This document shows, piece after piece, positions 17,401 to 25,104 of a stretch of DNA of 64,000 bases (position 1 is its first letter; every line of letters begins with the position of its first letter). The stretch spans positions 1 to 64,000 of the forward strand of contig NZ_JAERQF010000012.1 of NCBI RefSeq assembly GCF_016734815.1, given 5' to 3'. Under the pieces are notes generated by a model that was given only the letters and a program-made list of their open reading frames with translations, ran no database searches and was not told the origin of the DNA. This DNA is from Hymenobacter rubidus. Lineage in GTDB: Bacteria; Bacteroidota; Bacteroidia; Cytophagales; Hymenobacteraceae. Made by a program: the position numbers and the translations under genes.

Positions 17401-18047
17401 AGCACTACGCGCCGCACCCGAGCGCTGCCATCGGCCAGCAGCACGGGGCCGATGAGGTGCAGCGTGGGATGCAGCGCATCGGCCAGGGGCAGCACATTGT
17501 TGTAAGCCGGCGGCAGCACTAGCCGAAACGGTCCGGTAGGCAGACCTTCTGCGGGGGCAGCAACCTCGGCGGTCAACTCAGCGGCCGCCAGATTGACGTG
17601 CAGCACATGCACGCGCCAGGCGGTGCCAGGCCGTGCCGCCGCAAGGGGCACGAACGGCTTTTCCACCACCGGCTCGCCAGCGACGGCGCGGGCCTCCCGC
17701 AGCGTGGGCCCCTGGTAGGCGCTGCCCGTGAGGTGCAACACCAACGCCGCCACGGCCGCAAAGCCGCTGGCTACCTCGGCCGCAGTGCCCGCGTAGCTTT
17801 CGTGCAACACCAGGTTGGCCACGAGGCGCAGGGCTTGCAATTGCTGGCGCAGCCCGGTGGGCAACTCGTGGGCGTACGCCACCTGCCCAATGGCCTGATT
17901 CAGGTCAATAAACGGGGTTTCGCGCTGCTTGCAGGCGTCGCGGAGAATGGTTTCGAGCAATTTGCGCAGCTTGGGCAGTTGGTCGGCGGGCGCGGCAGCG
18001 GGCGCGTTGGCCAAGGCGGCAAGGGTCGAATAGTAATGGGTAGGCAT
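14478..18047 (-). CDS. Dna2-like nuclease-helicase with HEPN/DUF4145-like N-terminus
   Basis: A 1189-residue multidomain protein from ATG 18047. Residues about 20-110 look like a DUF4145/HEPN-type helical bundle (KLRKLLETILRDACKQRE, LRLVANLVLHES with R74 and H82). Residues about 370-435 carry a PD-(D/E)XK nuclease core: GRLDLL (D393) and DLVELKSS (E406, K408), followed by a QAQLYRLLL helix. The SF1 helicase, UPF1/Dna2-like, starts near 765: Walker A GPPGTGKT (782-789), TNRAVDEI, VVDEAS (about 880), GDHRQLPAVV, DQYRMHQELA and the C-terminal VDTVERYQGSQREVIIVS and LNVALTRARQQLVLLGN. It would act on nucleic acid in the cytoplasm. There is no adjacent nuclease, methylase or reverse transcriptase, so it is a stand-alone gene. 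Repair or phage defence are both possible. Confidence 0.88.
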   Translation of the reverse strand: MPTHYYSTLAALANAPAAAPADQLPKLRKLLETILRDACKQRETPFIDLNQAIGQVAYAHELPTGLRQQLQALRLVANLVLHESYAGTAAEVASGFAAVAALVLHLTGSAYQGPTLREARAVAGEPVVEKPFVPLAAARPGTAWRVHVLHVNLAAAELTAEVAAPAEGLPTGPFRLVLPPAYNNVLPLADALHPTLHLIGPVLLADGSARVRRVVLEPDYLVSVTTIAECAQKDGTIPEWALLNAFSPDEISRPLVLGNLVNLLLDEEVSHAARQAEQAALAKSLVSSGADEPEPAATDAEAAEFNVEKFFRGKLFRSAPLAISTLPEFQTRTGVPELLNDLRRHHCTLRDTRAQGFVAQSRTGYQQEPLRLADCFLEPTFLSATYGLQGRLDLLHESSTGYDLVELKSSTKVPHAEPWSNHAAQAQLYRLLLESVFGADGETAGRGRTSILYSNAASGQPAVRRVDQDQDLIDRLLSARNHLVGLELQLARATGPLQTAQLLAPVLHPNLTALPPFGKAKAEKVANAWAAADPVERAYCLELARFTAREMRLTLLGDEARPGDAGGQAGLWLLPQARKYQNFSLLDDLELVEDHSDAPDDARDGLGPHLIFQRPANGREVNFRAGDTLILYPRRRRPRDLDATGKGTEAPEIDGVEAGSRLEQNSKRLSVLDAQVVKAVLAEDLGADGRVVLSVRNRRMAPRYLHGHSHWALEPDTYDTFRREWAGLSAFLSLAADRRKRLLARTGPREPEGWNAAAAPATTATEVVARALAAPDWFVLCGPPGTGKTRSVLRELAVSLYKEDKQVLLAAYTNRAVDEICEQLVQAGLPFIRVGSRLGTAPMYRPYLLDNMLRDCTSRQMVRGRLTTCPFYVGTVASLLGKPELFMLKQFDLAVVDEASQVLEAPMLALLAKVRKFILIGDHRQLPAVVAQEMESSAVAPECAELLHHELGLTNLRNSYFERLFRRAETHWPHAHGTLADQYRMHQELATLVNQDFYNGQLRCPLPWQSAPLDRDAWPAPTTNLAGQMSRQRVVFVPTRRVPEDLSMKESAQEVELAGQAAAYVAQGFGAAFNPETTLGIIASYRNQAARIRARLAQLAVELGLPALARVSVDTVERYQGSQREVIIVSFCCHHEHQLELMVSPDETGQVDRKLNVALTRARQQLVLLGNEEVLSRAPHHAALLKRVR

Positions 18048-18123
18048 CGGAAGGTAGAAAACGGAGGCCGGACTTATAAAAGTAAGGGATTCCGGCCCAA
18101 TAATTGAACCGCCTTTCTTGCCG

Positions 18124-18587
18124 CTAGCGCACGCTGGCAAGCCCTTTGGGGGCCAGCAAGGCGCCTTCTTCGTACGTGTTGAGGTAGAATATCATGGGCT
18201 CCTTCCGGCCTTCCCTCCTCACGGCATACACATCGAGCTGGCCTTCGTTGTCGATGCCGCCATTGGCTAGCATGAAGGCACAGCAGCTTCCCTGGCACTC
18301 AATATCAAGCGTTTCGCCGCGCGGGCCCAGCAGCGCATTGCGGTAGCGCTGCTAATTGCGCAACCCGGCTTACCGGCCCCCGCCTACCCGCACCGGGTTA
18401 TTTGCCGTAAAGCCGTAGGTCTCGTCCTGGCTGACGTGCTGCACCACAAAAGGCAGTACCGTACCGCCGGCCCGCTCGTGCAGGCCTTCCGACACGGCGC
18501 CGCCGTACGTGGGCGGGGTTTTCATGCGGGTGGTTTCACAGCCCCACAGGCCAAGAGCCAACAACAGCAGCCAGTCACTTTTTTCAT
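18124..18587 (-). pseudogene. Decayed lipoprotein gene (YGFTANNPVRVGG family)
   Basis: From ATG 18587 the start reads MKKVTG, but the coherent lipoprotein frame (SDWLLLLALGLWGCETTRMK) is one base off within an A-run, so one A seems missing. The frame then gives ETYGFTANNPVRVGGGR followed by TAA (18370-18372), five codons, TAG (18352-18354). It resumes with QRYRNALLGPRGETLDIECQ, GSCCAFMLANGG, LDVYAVRREG, MIFYLNTYEEGALLAPKGL to TAG at 18124. This matches a Bacteroidota lipoprotein family with the order YGxTxxNPxKVGG, RxxNALxGPxGE, GSCCxF, IYxNMYDxG. I recall this family as sometimes mislabelled 2-dehydro-3-deoxyphosphooctonate aldolase. Two nonsense codons and one homopolymer frameshift make it a pseudogene. 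Confidence 0.75.
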
Positions 18588-18603
18588 TTTTTTTGTTTCG
18601 TTG

Positions 18604-19218
18604 ATGCGCACACGATTCGTTCCACAAGGTACCAGCAGGCAGAGTGCCGCTCCTGTTCCGTTGTTTTCCAACCTGTCGGGCTGGGCATTGTTTAGCTTTT
18701 TGAGCCTGGCAACGGCCTTCTTGCCCGCGCAGGCCCAGGTTGTGACGCCCGACAGCCGTTTGCCCGGCCTGTTACAGGAGCGGGCCATCCTCACCCGCCG
18801 CTACGCCGAAGCCAGCGCCCAGCGCCACAGCCTGTTTGGCAACAAGCCCTCCAAGAAGGACCTGCAAGAGGTAGTAGACGCCCTTCAGGGCATCGTAGAC
18901 AAGGACCAGCAAATTGTGGATGTCCTCAACGAAACGGCGCGCCAGGCCGAAACCACTTCCGTGCGGCTGGCGGCCACGGCTACTCACCTCGAAACCAGCA
19001 GCCGCGACGACCGCAACCTTACCGCCCAACGCCTTGCGGAGCTGGAAAACGAAGCCCAAAACCTGCGCCAGCGCGACAAGCAACAGCTGGCCCGCCAGCG
19101 CGACCTGCAAGCGGAAGTGAGCGAAGCCAAGCAAGGCCGGTTTGTGCGCGATGCCCTCATTGCGGCCCTGGCCGTGGCTTGCGCCGGATTGGCCCTGGCC
19201 CGCAGGCGCCGCCGCTAG
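18604..19218 (+). CDS. Secreted coiled-coil protein with C-terminal membrane anchor
   Basis: A 204-residue protein from ATG 18604, divergent from the broken lipoprotein gene. A hydrophobic signal segment (WALFSFLSLATAFLPAQAQ, about residues 27-46) is followed by a long charged helical region (about 60-175, rich in E, R, Q, A with heptad-like spacing). A TM helix (DALIAALAVACAGLALA) and RRRRR at the C-terminus close it. The layout suggests a periplasmic coiled coil anchored in the inner membrane. No domain recognised. It is followed after 15 bp by the Imm51-like gene, so co-transcription is possible. Confidence 0.65.
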   Translation: MRTRFVPQGTSRQSAAPVPLFSNLSGWALFSFLSLATAFLPAQAQVVTPDSRLPGLLQERAILTRRYAEASAQRHSLFGNKPSKKDLQEVVDALQGIVDKDQQIVDVLNETARQAETTSVRLAATATHLETSSRDDRNLTAQRLAELENEAQNLRQRDKQQLARQRDLQAEVSEAKQGRFVRDALIAALAVACAGLALARRRRR

Positions 19219-19233
19219 CCGTACTTTCACGCC

Positions 19234-19593
19234 ATGTCTTCCCCTTTTCCCTTCCAGGTTACGGCCGCGCCGGCCGCGCTATCCGCCGATTTTCCACTGG
19301 TCATTTTCGCCGACGTGGGTGGTTTGGAGGACTACTACACACTTTTTCAGCACTTTGGCTTTGGGGGCACGGCCGAGTCCTGGGTCGAGCACATCCAGAC
19401 CATTATCGAAGAGCACGAGCCGGGCCTGCTCGATGAGCTGGAATTTGCCGAAGGCGGCCACACGTTTGTGGCCTACGCCACCGGGCAGGCGGCCGTCGAC
19501 CAGTTTCTGGCCTGTGTCCTCCCCTACTTCGGGGCCCTGCCCAGCCTGCGCAAGTACCTTAGCCAAGCCGACCCGGAAGACTTTTTCGCGTGA
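19234..19593 (+). CDS. Imm51-like immunity family protein
   Basis: A 119-residue acidic cytoplasmic protein with no signal peptide. The order LVIFADVGGLEDYYTLFQHFGFGG, SWVEHIQTIIEEHEPGLLDELEFAEGGHTFVAYATGQAAVDQFL, given here in pieces (FADVGGLEDYY; ESWVEHIQTI; LEFAEGGHTF), resembles the Imm51 family: an early D-x-G, an H/E-x-x-G-F-G-G turn with W, and an F-D-x-E-x-G-x-F strand. Imm51 proteins neutralise polymorphic toxins, yet no toxin is nearby; it may be an orphan immunity gene. It is convergent with mtgA, 34 bp apart. The family call is by eye only. Confidence 0.5.
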   Translation: MSSPFPFQVTAAPAALSADFPLVIFADVGGLEDYYTLFQHFGFGGTAESWVEHIQTIIEEHEPGLLDELEFAEGGHTFVAYATGQAAVDQFLACVLPYFGALPSLRKYLSQADPEDFFA

Positions 19594-19627
19594 GTATGCC
19601 GCTGGCTTCACCCGCGAAATCCAGGGT

Positions 19628-20389
19628 TTACTTCAGCATGCCGGCCACATAGGTAGTGCCTCCCAGGCGGCGCATGTTGCGCATCACCCGCAGCTGCTTG
19701 GCCCGCGCCACCGGGCCGGGGTTGCTGGCCCGGAAGCGGAGTGGGTTGGGCAGCACACCGGCCAGTAGCGCTGCCTCGGCGGCGGATACCTCGCTGGCCG
19801 ACTTGCCAAAGTAGCGCTGGCTGGCCGCTTCCACGCCAAAAGTGCAGTCGCCCATTTCGGCCACGCTCAGGTACATTTCCATGATGCGTCGCTTGTTCCA
19901 CAAAAACTCAATCAATACCGTGAAATAGGCCTCGGCGGCCTTTCGCACGTAGCTACGGCCCTGCCAGAGAAACACGTTTTTGGCCACTTGCTGCGAGATG
20001 GTGCTGCCGCCCACGATGTGGGTGCCGTCGCCGTTCCAGTTGCGTTTAGCAGCTTTGGCCAGGGCATCAAAGTCGAAACCGTGGTGAAGGAGGAAGCGTT
20101 GGTCTTCGGCAGCTACCAGGGCCAGGGGCACGGTGGGCGCTACCTCATCGAGGGTGCGGAACTGGTAGCGGATGTGCCGGGGCTCTTCCTGAATGCCGTA
20201 GTAGCCCAACCCCACCGGCGCGTGCGCCCGGCGGTCGAGCATGAGCCAGGTGGCGGGCGGCGGCACCCAACGGTAGAGCAGCACCCAGGCCACCGAGGTC
20301 AGAAACAGCGCGGCCACTACTTGTAGCAGGAGGCGGCTGGCCTTCTTCAGTAAAACCGAAACGTCAGGAATAAGCTTAGTAGCGGACAT
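19628..20389 (-). CDS. mtgA: Monofunctional peptidoglycan glycosyltransferase MtgA
   Basis: A 253-residue GT51 enzyme polymerising glycan strands from lipid II in the periplasm. ATG 20389 (MSATKLIPDV) is chosen, giving an N-terminal TM anchor at about 20-40. Motifs: ALVAAEDQRFLLHHGFD with catalytic Glu95, GGSTISQQVAKNVFLW, RKAAEAYFTVLIEFLWNKRRIMEMYLS (key parts EFLWNKRRI and EMYLSVAEMG), FGVEAASQRYFGKSASEVSAAEAALLAG in part, and PNPLRF. No transpeptidase domain is present, so it is the stand-alone MtgA type rather than PBP1. Confidence 0.94.
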   Translation of the reverse strand: MSATKLIPDVSVLLKKASRLLLQVVAALFLTSVAWVLLYRWVPPPATWLMLDRRAHAPVGLGYYGIQEEPRHIRYQFRTLDEVAPTVPLALVAAEDQRFLLHHGFDFDALAKAAKRNWNGDGTHIVGGSTISQQVAKNVFLWQGRSYVRKAAEAYFTVLIEFLWNKRRIMEMYLSVAEMGDCTFGVEAASQRYFGKSASEVSAAEAALLAGVLPNPLRFRASNPGPVARAKQLRVMRNMRRLGGTTYVAGMLK

Positions 20390-20546
20390 TGGGGCAAAAG
20401 TAGGTCCGTTCGCGGGGTTTCGGCTTTCCCGCCTACCTTGTCGGCTGCTTTCTGCCCAGCCCGCTCCGGGCGGCGGTGCCACCCCAAACCGGTGCGCTGC
20501 ACTTACTGCGTATATCGGTTCGTTCCCTGTCTATAGTTCTGCTTTT

Positions 20547-21182
20547 ATGGCCCGCCTGCTTCCGCTTTTTCCGCTCAACCTCGTCGTTTTTCCGGGTGAA
20601 AAGCTTAACCTGCACATTTTTGAGCCCCGCTACCGCCAGCTTGTGCACGAGTGCATTGAGCAAAATACCACCTTCGGCATTCCACCCTACCTCGACAATT
20701 CCCTGAGTGAGCTGGGCACCGAAATGCGCCTCATCAGCGTGGAGCAAACCTATTCCAGCGGCGAGCTCGACATTCGAACCAAGGGCGTGGGCGTGTTTCG
20801 CATCAACAAGTTTTACCGTCAGACTCCCGGCAAGCTCTACGCCGGCGGCCTCATCGAAACCGTGACGCAGGACGAAGTGGCCGACCCGCTGCTGCGCACC
20901 ATCATCACCAAACAAGTACGGCAGCTCTACGAAGCCCTGGGCTTGCGCAAGCTGCTGCTGGAGCTGGCCCCCGACTATTGCATCTTCGACGTGGCCCACC
21001 ACATCGGCTTCAGCACCGAGCAGGAATACCAGCTTCTGGCCACCACCAGCGAGCAGGAGCGCCAGGAAATGGTGCGCGACCACCTCGATACCATTCTGCC
21101 GGTCGTCCTTGAAACCGAGCGGCTCAAAGAGCGGGTTCGTTTGAATGGACATTTCAAAAACCTCACCCCGCCCAATTTTTAA
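20547..21182 (+). CDS. LON substrate-binding domain protein
   Basis: A 211-residue protein beginning LLPLFPLNLVVFPGEKLNLHIFEPRY (in pieces: LFPLNLVVFPGE, LHIFEPRYRQLV), the hallmark of the N-terminal domain of Lon protease. It has neither the AAA+ nor the peptidase domain. The C-terminal half is helical (RLKERVRLNGHFKNLTPPNF). Stand-alone LON-domain proteins are widespread in Bacteroidota; a role as an adaptor or in protein quality control is inferred only. Divergent from mtgA. Confidence 0.88.
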   Translation: MARLLPLFPLNLVVFPGEKLNLHIFEPRYRQLVHECIEQNTTFGIPPYLDNSLSELGTEMRLISVEQTYSSGELDIRTKGVGVFRINKFYRQTPGKLYAGGLIETVTQDEVADPLLRTIITKQVRQLYEALGLRKLLLELAPDYCIFDVAHHIGFSTEQEYQLLATTSEQERQEMVRDHLDTILPVVLETERLKERVRLNGHFKNLTPPNF

Positions 21183-21371
21183 TTGCAGCGCATTGCAGAT
21201 GACGCTATCTGCGAAGTGCATGCGACCGTTGACGGACAATTGGTCGGATGCTTAGGGCGGCGGACCGGGGCCCAATCACTTTTGATACGTTGTTGCTGCC
21301 ACATAGCAGTTTCAGCCCGTCATGTATAGCAAAAGTCAGCCTGCTTTATTTTTACAGTACCCATTCACCAC

Positions 21372-21408
21372 AAAAAAAGGCCTATACTATGTAGTACAGG
21401 CCTTTTTT
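21372..21408. terminator. Bidirectional intrinsic terminator
   Basis: AAAAAAAGGCCT, a 14-nt loop ATACTATGTAGTAC (itself partly self-complementary), then AGGCCTTTTTT. It serves the convergent LON-domain gene and M48 gene. Confidence 0.85.
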
Positions 21409-21423
21409 AGGAGTCAGCCAAGC

Positions 21424-22236
21424 TTAATTCCGCAGCCCGGCCGGCACCCCCTGCGGGAACTCCGCAGTAATTTCTTTTTGCAGCTCGCCAATGCGGTTGC
21501 CGGGGTCGGGGTGCGTGCTCAGGAATTCGGGAGTAGAGCTGCGGCCCCCTTGTTCCTCCAGCATTTTCATCACCTGAATCATGGCACGCGGGTCGTAGCC
21601 GGCCTTGGGCGTAAAATCGACCGCCAGCTTGTCGGCTTCGAGTTCGTCGTTACGACCAAAGCGCAGGCTGATGACCTTGGCAATGGCCGCGGCCACCGCC
21701 GCTTTGGCCACCGAGCTGCCGGGGCTGTTGGGGTCGTAAGAAGCAATGGTGGCCGCACCGGCCAGGCCCTGGGTCAGGTTCGACTTAGCCACCTGCGCGG
21801 CTGAGTGCCGGCCCACCACATGGCCAATTTCGTGGGCCAACACCCCCGCCAGTTGGGCTTCCGACGTCAGGTTTTTCATCAAGCCCTGCGTGATAAAAAC
21901 CTGCCCACCGGGCAGCGCAAAGGCATTGATGGTCTGGTCATCGGCCAGCAGGTGAAACTGAAACCGGTAAGGCGTTTTGCTGGCCGCGGTGCTGGCCACA
22001 ATTTTTTGGCCCACCTGCTGCACTTCGGCAGTGGCACGGGCATCGGGGCTTTCGCCGCCGTATTGGGCCGCCATCTCGGGAGCAGCTTGCAAGCCCAGGG
22101 CTATTTCCTGGTCGGCGCTCATGTTGACGTGCTGCGTCTCGCCGGTCACTTCATTCTTAGAAGTGTGGAAAAAATAGCTAAACAAGGACACCGCCGCCAC
22201 AATGATGGCAATGATGAAGCGGAGATTCAGTCGCAT
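21424..22236 (-). CDS. M48 family metalloprotease
   Basis: A 270-residue zinc protease. An N-terminal membrane/signal helix (residues 6-22) precedes the peptidase domain. Zinc ligands are H135 and H139 in LAHEIGHVVGRHSA, with catalytic E136 and the third ligand at about E198 or E200 in GRNDELEADKLA. The segment NAFALPGGQVFITQGLM is typical of the BepA/LoiP-type periplasmic M48C group. The C-terminal LSTHPDPGNRI also belongs to this family. It likely degrades misassembled envelope proteins. It is cotranscribable with the L,D-transpeptidase upstream (about 120 bp gap). Confidence 0.93.
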   Translation of the reverse strand: MRLNLRFIIAIIVAAVSLFSYFFHTSKNEVTGETQHVNMSADQEIALGLQAAPEMAAQYGGESPDARATAEVQQVGQKIVASTAASKTPYRFQFHLLADDQTINAFALPGGQVFITQGLMKNLTSEAQLAGVLAHEIGHVVGRHSAAQVAKSNLTQGLAGAATIASYDPNSPGSSVAKAAVAAAIAKVISLRFGRNDELEADKLAVDFTPKAGYDPRAMIQVMKMLEEQGGRSSTPEFLSTHPDPGNRIGELQKEITAEFPQGVPAGLRN

Positions 22237-22357
22237 AGAAAAGGGACATAAAAAGTGAGAAGTTGCAGCCGCAGCGCTTGCCCTCGACTGTCGGGGTTAG
22301 CCCGGTTCGCTTTTAACGCACCCTTTGCGTTCGGGTTATTCCGAATGAGCCATTGGC

Positions 22358-23146
22358 TTAGCGCAGGCCTGCGTATGCGGCCACAGCGGTGTCCATATTC
22401 AGCCACCGTGAGCGGAATTCCGCCCCCGCCGGCCCGTGCAAATACAGCACGCTCCCGCCTTTGATGGCCTTCACAATGGCGGCTGTTTCGGCCACGGGCA
22501 GGGCCGGGCAGCCCTGGCTACGGCCCAGGCGGCCGTGGGCTTTCACAAAATCATCGCATACGTATTCGGCGCCGTGCACCACCACGGCCCGGCTCTCGGC
22601 GTTGGTATTGTAGCCGGGGTCGAGGCCAGTTAGCTTGAGAGAAAGGCCGTGCTTGCCCATGTAGGTGGTTGGGGCTGTGCGGTAGAAGCCCAGGCTGCTC
22701 ATCTCCGAGCCGTCCTTGTTGGAAAATGCCATAGGAACGTCGGCTCCACTCGCTTTGCCGTGGGCCACCAGCGTGTGGAACAGCACTTTGGCTTTGTCCA
22801 CGTCAATCACCCACAGGCGTTTTTGCTGGCTCGGGCGGCTAAAATCGATGAGGGTCAGCACCGATGAGTTGCGGTAAGGCTTCGGGCTTGTCGGCCGCAG
22901 GTTGTAGTAGCCCACCAAGCCCTCCCGAAACACCGCCAGCGGCAGCCCCTGCTCCCCCAGCCCAAGCCGGTTGTATAACGTAGCGGCCTGTCGCTCAAAA
23001 GCGGTCTGGAAATAGGCCCGCCGGGCCGAGGCCGGCAAAGCCGCCAGTGCCGCATTGGGTACCTGCTGCGCCACCACTTGGTGCACCGGGAGCCACAACG
23101 CTCCGGCAAGTAGGCCAGCCAGCAAGGCCTTCATCCGTTTTTTCAT
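22358..23146 (-). CDS. Murein L,D-transpeptidase catalytic-domain protein (YkuD_2 type)
   Basis: A 262-residue secreted protein from ATG 23146 (MKKRMKALLAGLLAGALWLP), signal peptide to about residue 27. The catalytic region has VVHGAEYV with H191 and GRLGRSQGCPALP with Cys213, the HG...S/R-x-GC-x-A/R pattern of YkuD-type L,D-transpeptidases. The preceding LWVIDVDKAKVLFHTLVAHGK and SNKDGSEMSSLGFY match the PF13645 subfamily. It would cross-link or modify peptidoglycan in the periplasm. The neighbouring M48 protease and mtgA make this a cell-envelope cluster. Confidence 0.9.
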   Translation of the reverse strand: MKKRMKALLAGLLAGALWLPVHQVVAQQVPNAALAALPASARRAYFQTAFERQAATLYNRLGLGEQGLPLAVFREGLVGYYNLRPTSPKPYRNSSVLTLIDFSRPSQQKRLWVIDVDKAKVLFHTLVAHGKASGADVPMAFSNKDGSEMSSLGFYRTAPTTYMGKHGLSLKLTGLDPGYNTNAESRAVVVHGAEYVCDDFVKAHGRLGRSQGCPALPVAETAAIVKAIKGGSVLYLHGPAGAEFRSRWLNMDTAVAAYAGLR

Positions 23147-23269
23147 ATCAATCAATAGCGGTAATAATCATATTTTAACAATTCCAAGATGGGCTCTCAA
23201 CAACCCTTCGCCAAATTTAATGCTTAGTTTCGTCAGAAATCTGGCCATTCCAGCGCCTTTTTTACTCTG

Positions 23270-23695
23270 ATGTCAAATCTATTCTCGTTGCCTTCCCATC
23301 GGCAAGCTTGCCGGGCCGGGGCCTTGGCCATAGCCACTGGCCTGGCGAGTTGCGGCCACTCGCTGCCGCAGCTACCCGGCTTTGATGCCGTGGCATGGCG
23401 CGCCGACCCGTACGCCTGCCGCGACCAACGCCGCACTGCCGTGCCGGTCCTCACCCGGGAAAAAGAAAAACTATACGAGGCCCGCGCCGATGACGTTACG
23501 GCCCTGCTGGGCCCGCCCGACGAGGAAGAGTTGCGCGCCGGCACCGAAAAGGTATATTATTATTACCTCGAGCCCGGTACCCAATGTGCGCCGACGCATC
23601 GCCGCTCAGGAGCTGCCTGCATCAGCCTGCGGTTTGGGCCGCTGGGCACCGTCACCGAGGTGCTGACTGACCCCCTAACCACTTCCGCCCGGTAG
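23270..23695 (+). CDS. Small lipoprotein with BamE/SmpA-like C-terminus
   Basis: A 141-residue protein with a signal peptide ending IATGLASC (lipobox, Cys at about 28). The mature part has LYEARADDVTALLGPPDEEELRAG, KVYYYYLEPGTQC and LRFGPLGTVTEV. The sequence helix, LGxPD turn, strand ending xYYY, then a G-x-V-x-E-V strand recalls the SmpA/OmlA/BamE fold; this is inference from pattern. An extra Cys pair (CAPTH and ACIS) could form a disulfide. It is followed by a strong terminator. Confidence 0.6.
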   Translation: MSNLFSLPSHRQACRAGALAIATGLASCGHSLPQLPGFDAVAWRADPYACRDQRRTAVPVLTREKEKLYEARADDVTALLGPPDEEELRAGTEKVYYYYLEPGTQCAPTHRRSGAACISLRFGPLGTVTEVLTDPLTTSAR

Positions 23696-23699
23696 AAAC

Positions 23700-23733
23700 A
23701 AAACCGCCCGCCAGGTAGCTGGCGGGCGGTTTT
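23700..23733. terminator. Bidirectional intrinsic terminator
   Basis: AAAACCGCCCGCCAG / GTAG / CTGGCGGGCGGTTTT: a perfect 15-bp stem, placed between the convergent lipoprotein and small secreted-protein genes. Confidence 0.9.
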
Positions 23734-23751
23734 GCGAGTGTAGTAGGGTGA

Positions 23752-24156
23752 TTATCCCAATCCGTTACCGGTGTTGGCAGGGGCGGCAGCGGGCTGTTCG
23801 TTTTCCTGTTGCAACTGGCTAAGCTGCGACGGCGTGAGGATGCGGCTGCACTCCTGTTCGAACTGGGCTTCGAGTTCGGCGGCTTTGGCAGCACGAGTGG
23901 CCGCATCGTTGCGGTACTCCTGTTCGATGCTGTTCATGCCCGCCAGGCGGGTGCGGTTGAGCGGTAGCAACTTCAAAAACTGCCCTTCGTTGAGGTGCAG
24001 GCGGTTGGTCATTTCACGGGTAACAGTCACAGCTTTATCAGCCGATTGTTTGCCCATGGTAGGATGCTCCGAGAGGCGGTCGGCCATCTGTGCTTTTGCC
24101 GAAAAAGAAGCAAAAGCCAGGCAGAGCGTAAACAGGAGATAGGACGGCTTGAACAT
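23752..24156 (-). CDS. Small periplasmic helical protein
   Basis: A 134-residue protein with a clear signal peptide (SYLLFTLCLAFASFSAKAQ). The mature part is helical (VTREMTNRLHLNEGQFLKLLPLN, AAELEAQFEQECSRILTPSQLSQLQQ, in pieces), with an LNEGQ and LTPSQL arrangement like that of Spy/CpxP-type periplasmic proteins. The gene at 36977-37351 has the same plan (LTRALAQCIHFNEAQYLAVKQL, LLQPQQLVAYQ), so the two appear to be paralogues. No known partner. Function unknown. Confidence 0.65.
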   Translation of the reverse strand: MFKPSYLLFTLCLAFASFSAKAQMADRLSEHPTMGKQSADKAVTVTREMTNRLHLNEGQFLKLLPLNRTRLAGMNSIEQEYRNDAATRAAKAAELEAQFEQECSRILTPSQLSQLQQENEQPAAAPANTGNGLG

Positions 24157-24286
24157 AAAAAACGTTGTTTGTCAGGAAAGGTGCTGGGGCTTTGCTTTGC
24201 TGTGAACGCACGCAAGTTAACGTTTAGTTTCTGTTCAGTCTAACTTTTTTTATAAAATCCAGGACGGGAGCGCCAGGATGGCCAAT

Positions 24287-24315
24287 AAAAAACGGCCCAG
24301 TACAGGGCCGTTTTT
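24287..24315. terminator. Bidirectional intrinsic terminator
   Basis: AAAAAACGGCCC, loop AGTACA, GGGCCGTTTTT. It is positioned 36 bp downstream of the DUF4199 gene (minus strand), with further T-rich sequence. Confidence 0.85.
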
Positions 24316-24350
24316 AGATTTTTCTAAGAAGTAAAAGCGAAGGCCAGAGG

Positions 24351-24821
24351 CTAATCCAAACTGGCGATGGGCTGGTGCTCAGCGCTTTTGAAGTACTGCA
24401 TGGCAATGAGGGAGGTAATGACGCCGGCCATGGTGCCCAGCAGAATGATGCCTAGCCCACCAATGAGCACGCCCAGGTCGGCCCCGAACAAATCGCGCGC
24501 CTGAATCTGCTGAACGGCGCGTTGGCTAATGCCGCCCAGCAACCAGAAAAACGCGCCAAGCAGCACCGAAGCCACCAAAGCCGTGATGATGCCCGTGCCA
24601 AAGCCCTGCAGGTAGCCCATGTGGTAGCCCCGCGCCCGCTTGAGCCGCTTGATGGCCAGCACAACGCCCGCAGCCAGAATCACAACGTCCAGGGTACCCG
24701 CCTCAATATTGTCGAGAAACCCCGCCATTGCGGCAATGCCCGTGTACACTATCAGCACAACGGCCGTGAGCAGGCCCATGTGCACGCCGTTTTTTTCTGA
24801 GGTCAATTCAGTTTCAGCCAT
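24351..24821 (-). CDS. DUF4199 membrane protein
   Basis: A 156-residue integral membrane protein with four hydrophobic segments: about 15-38, 45-60, 75-95 and 117-142. The pairing of a charged RLKRARGYHMGYLQGFGTG loop with a following TM helix is characteristic of DUF4199, a Bacteroidota membrane family of unknown role. ATG 24821 is preferred to an in-frame TTG two codons upstream. Confidence 0.8.
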   Translation of the reverse strand: MAETELTSEKNGVHMGLLTAVVLIVYTGIAAMAGFLDNIEAGTLDVVILAAGVVLAIKRLKRARGYHMGYLQGFGTGIITALVASVLLGAFFWLLGGISQRAVQQIQARDLFGADLGVLIGGLGIILLGTMAGVITSLIAMQYFKSAEHQPIASLD

Positions 24822-25104
24822 GACCAAAAGGGATTAAAGGTGAAAGAAAAGGCCGGCCACGCCGGTGTTCTGTGTTCTGCCCGTTATATACTTGCTTCGG
24901 AGGCCAGATGTTGTGCTTGGTCGGTTTTTCGTGCCGGAAAGAGGGCCATGCCGAATAAGCGGCACTTTTTGCCACGCAGGTCCGTTATTTTCGGTGGCCG
25001 GGCCACAGTTTTTCCCGCCCGGATTTCTGCGGGGGTGCTGTTGCGTAATTTTGTACGGCGGCGCGCCGTTGCGCCGCCACCGTAAGCTACTATTTTCTGA
25101 CTGA

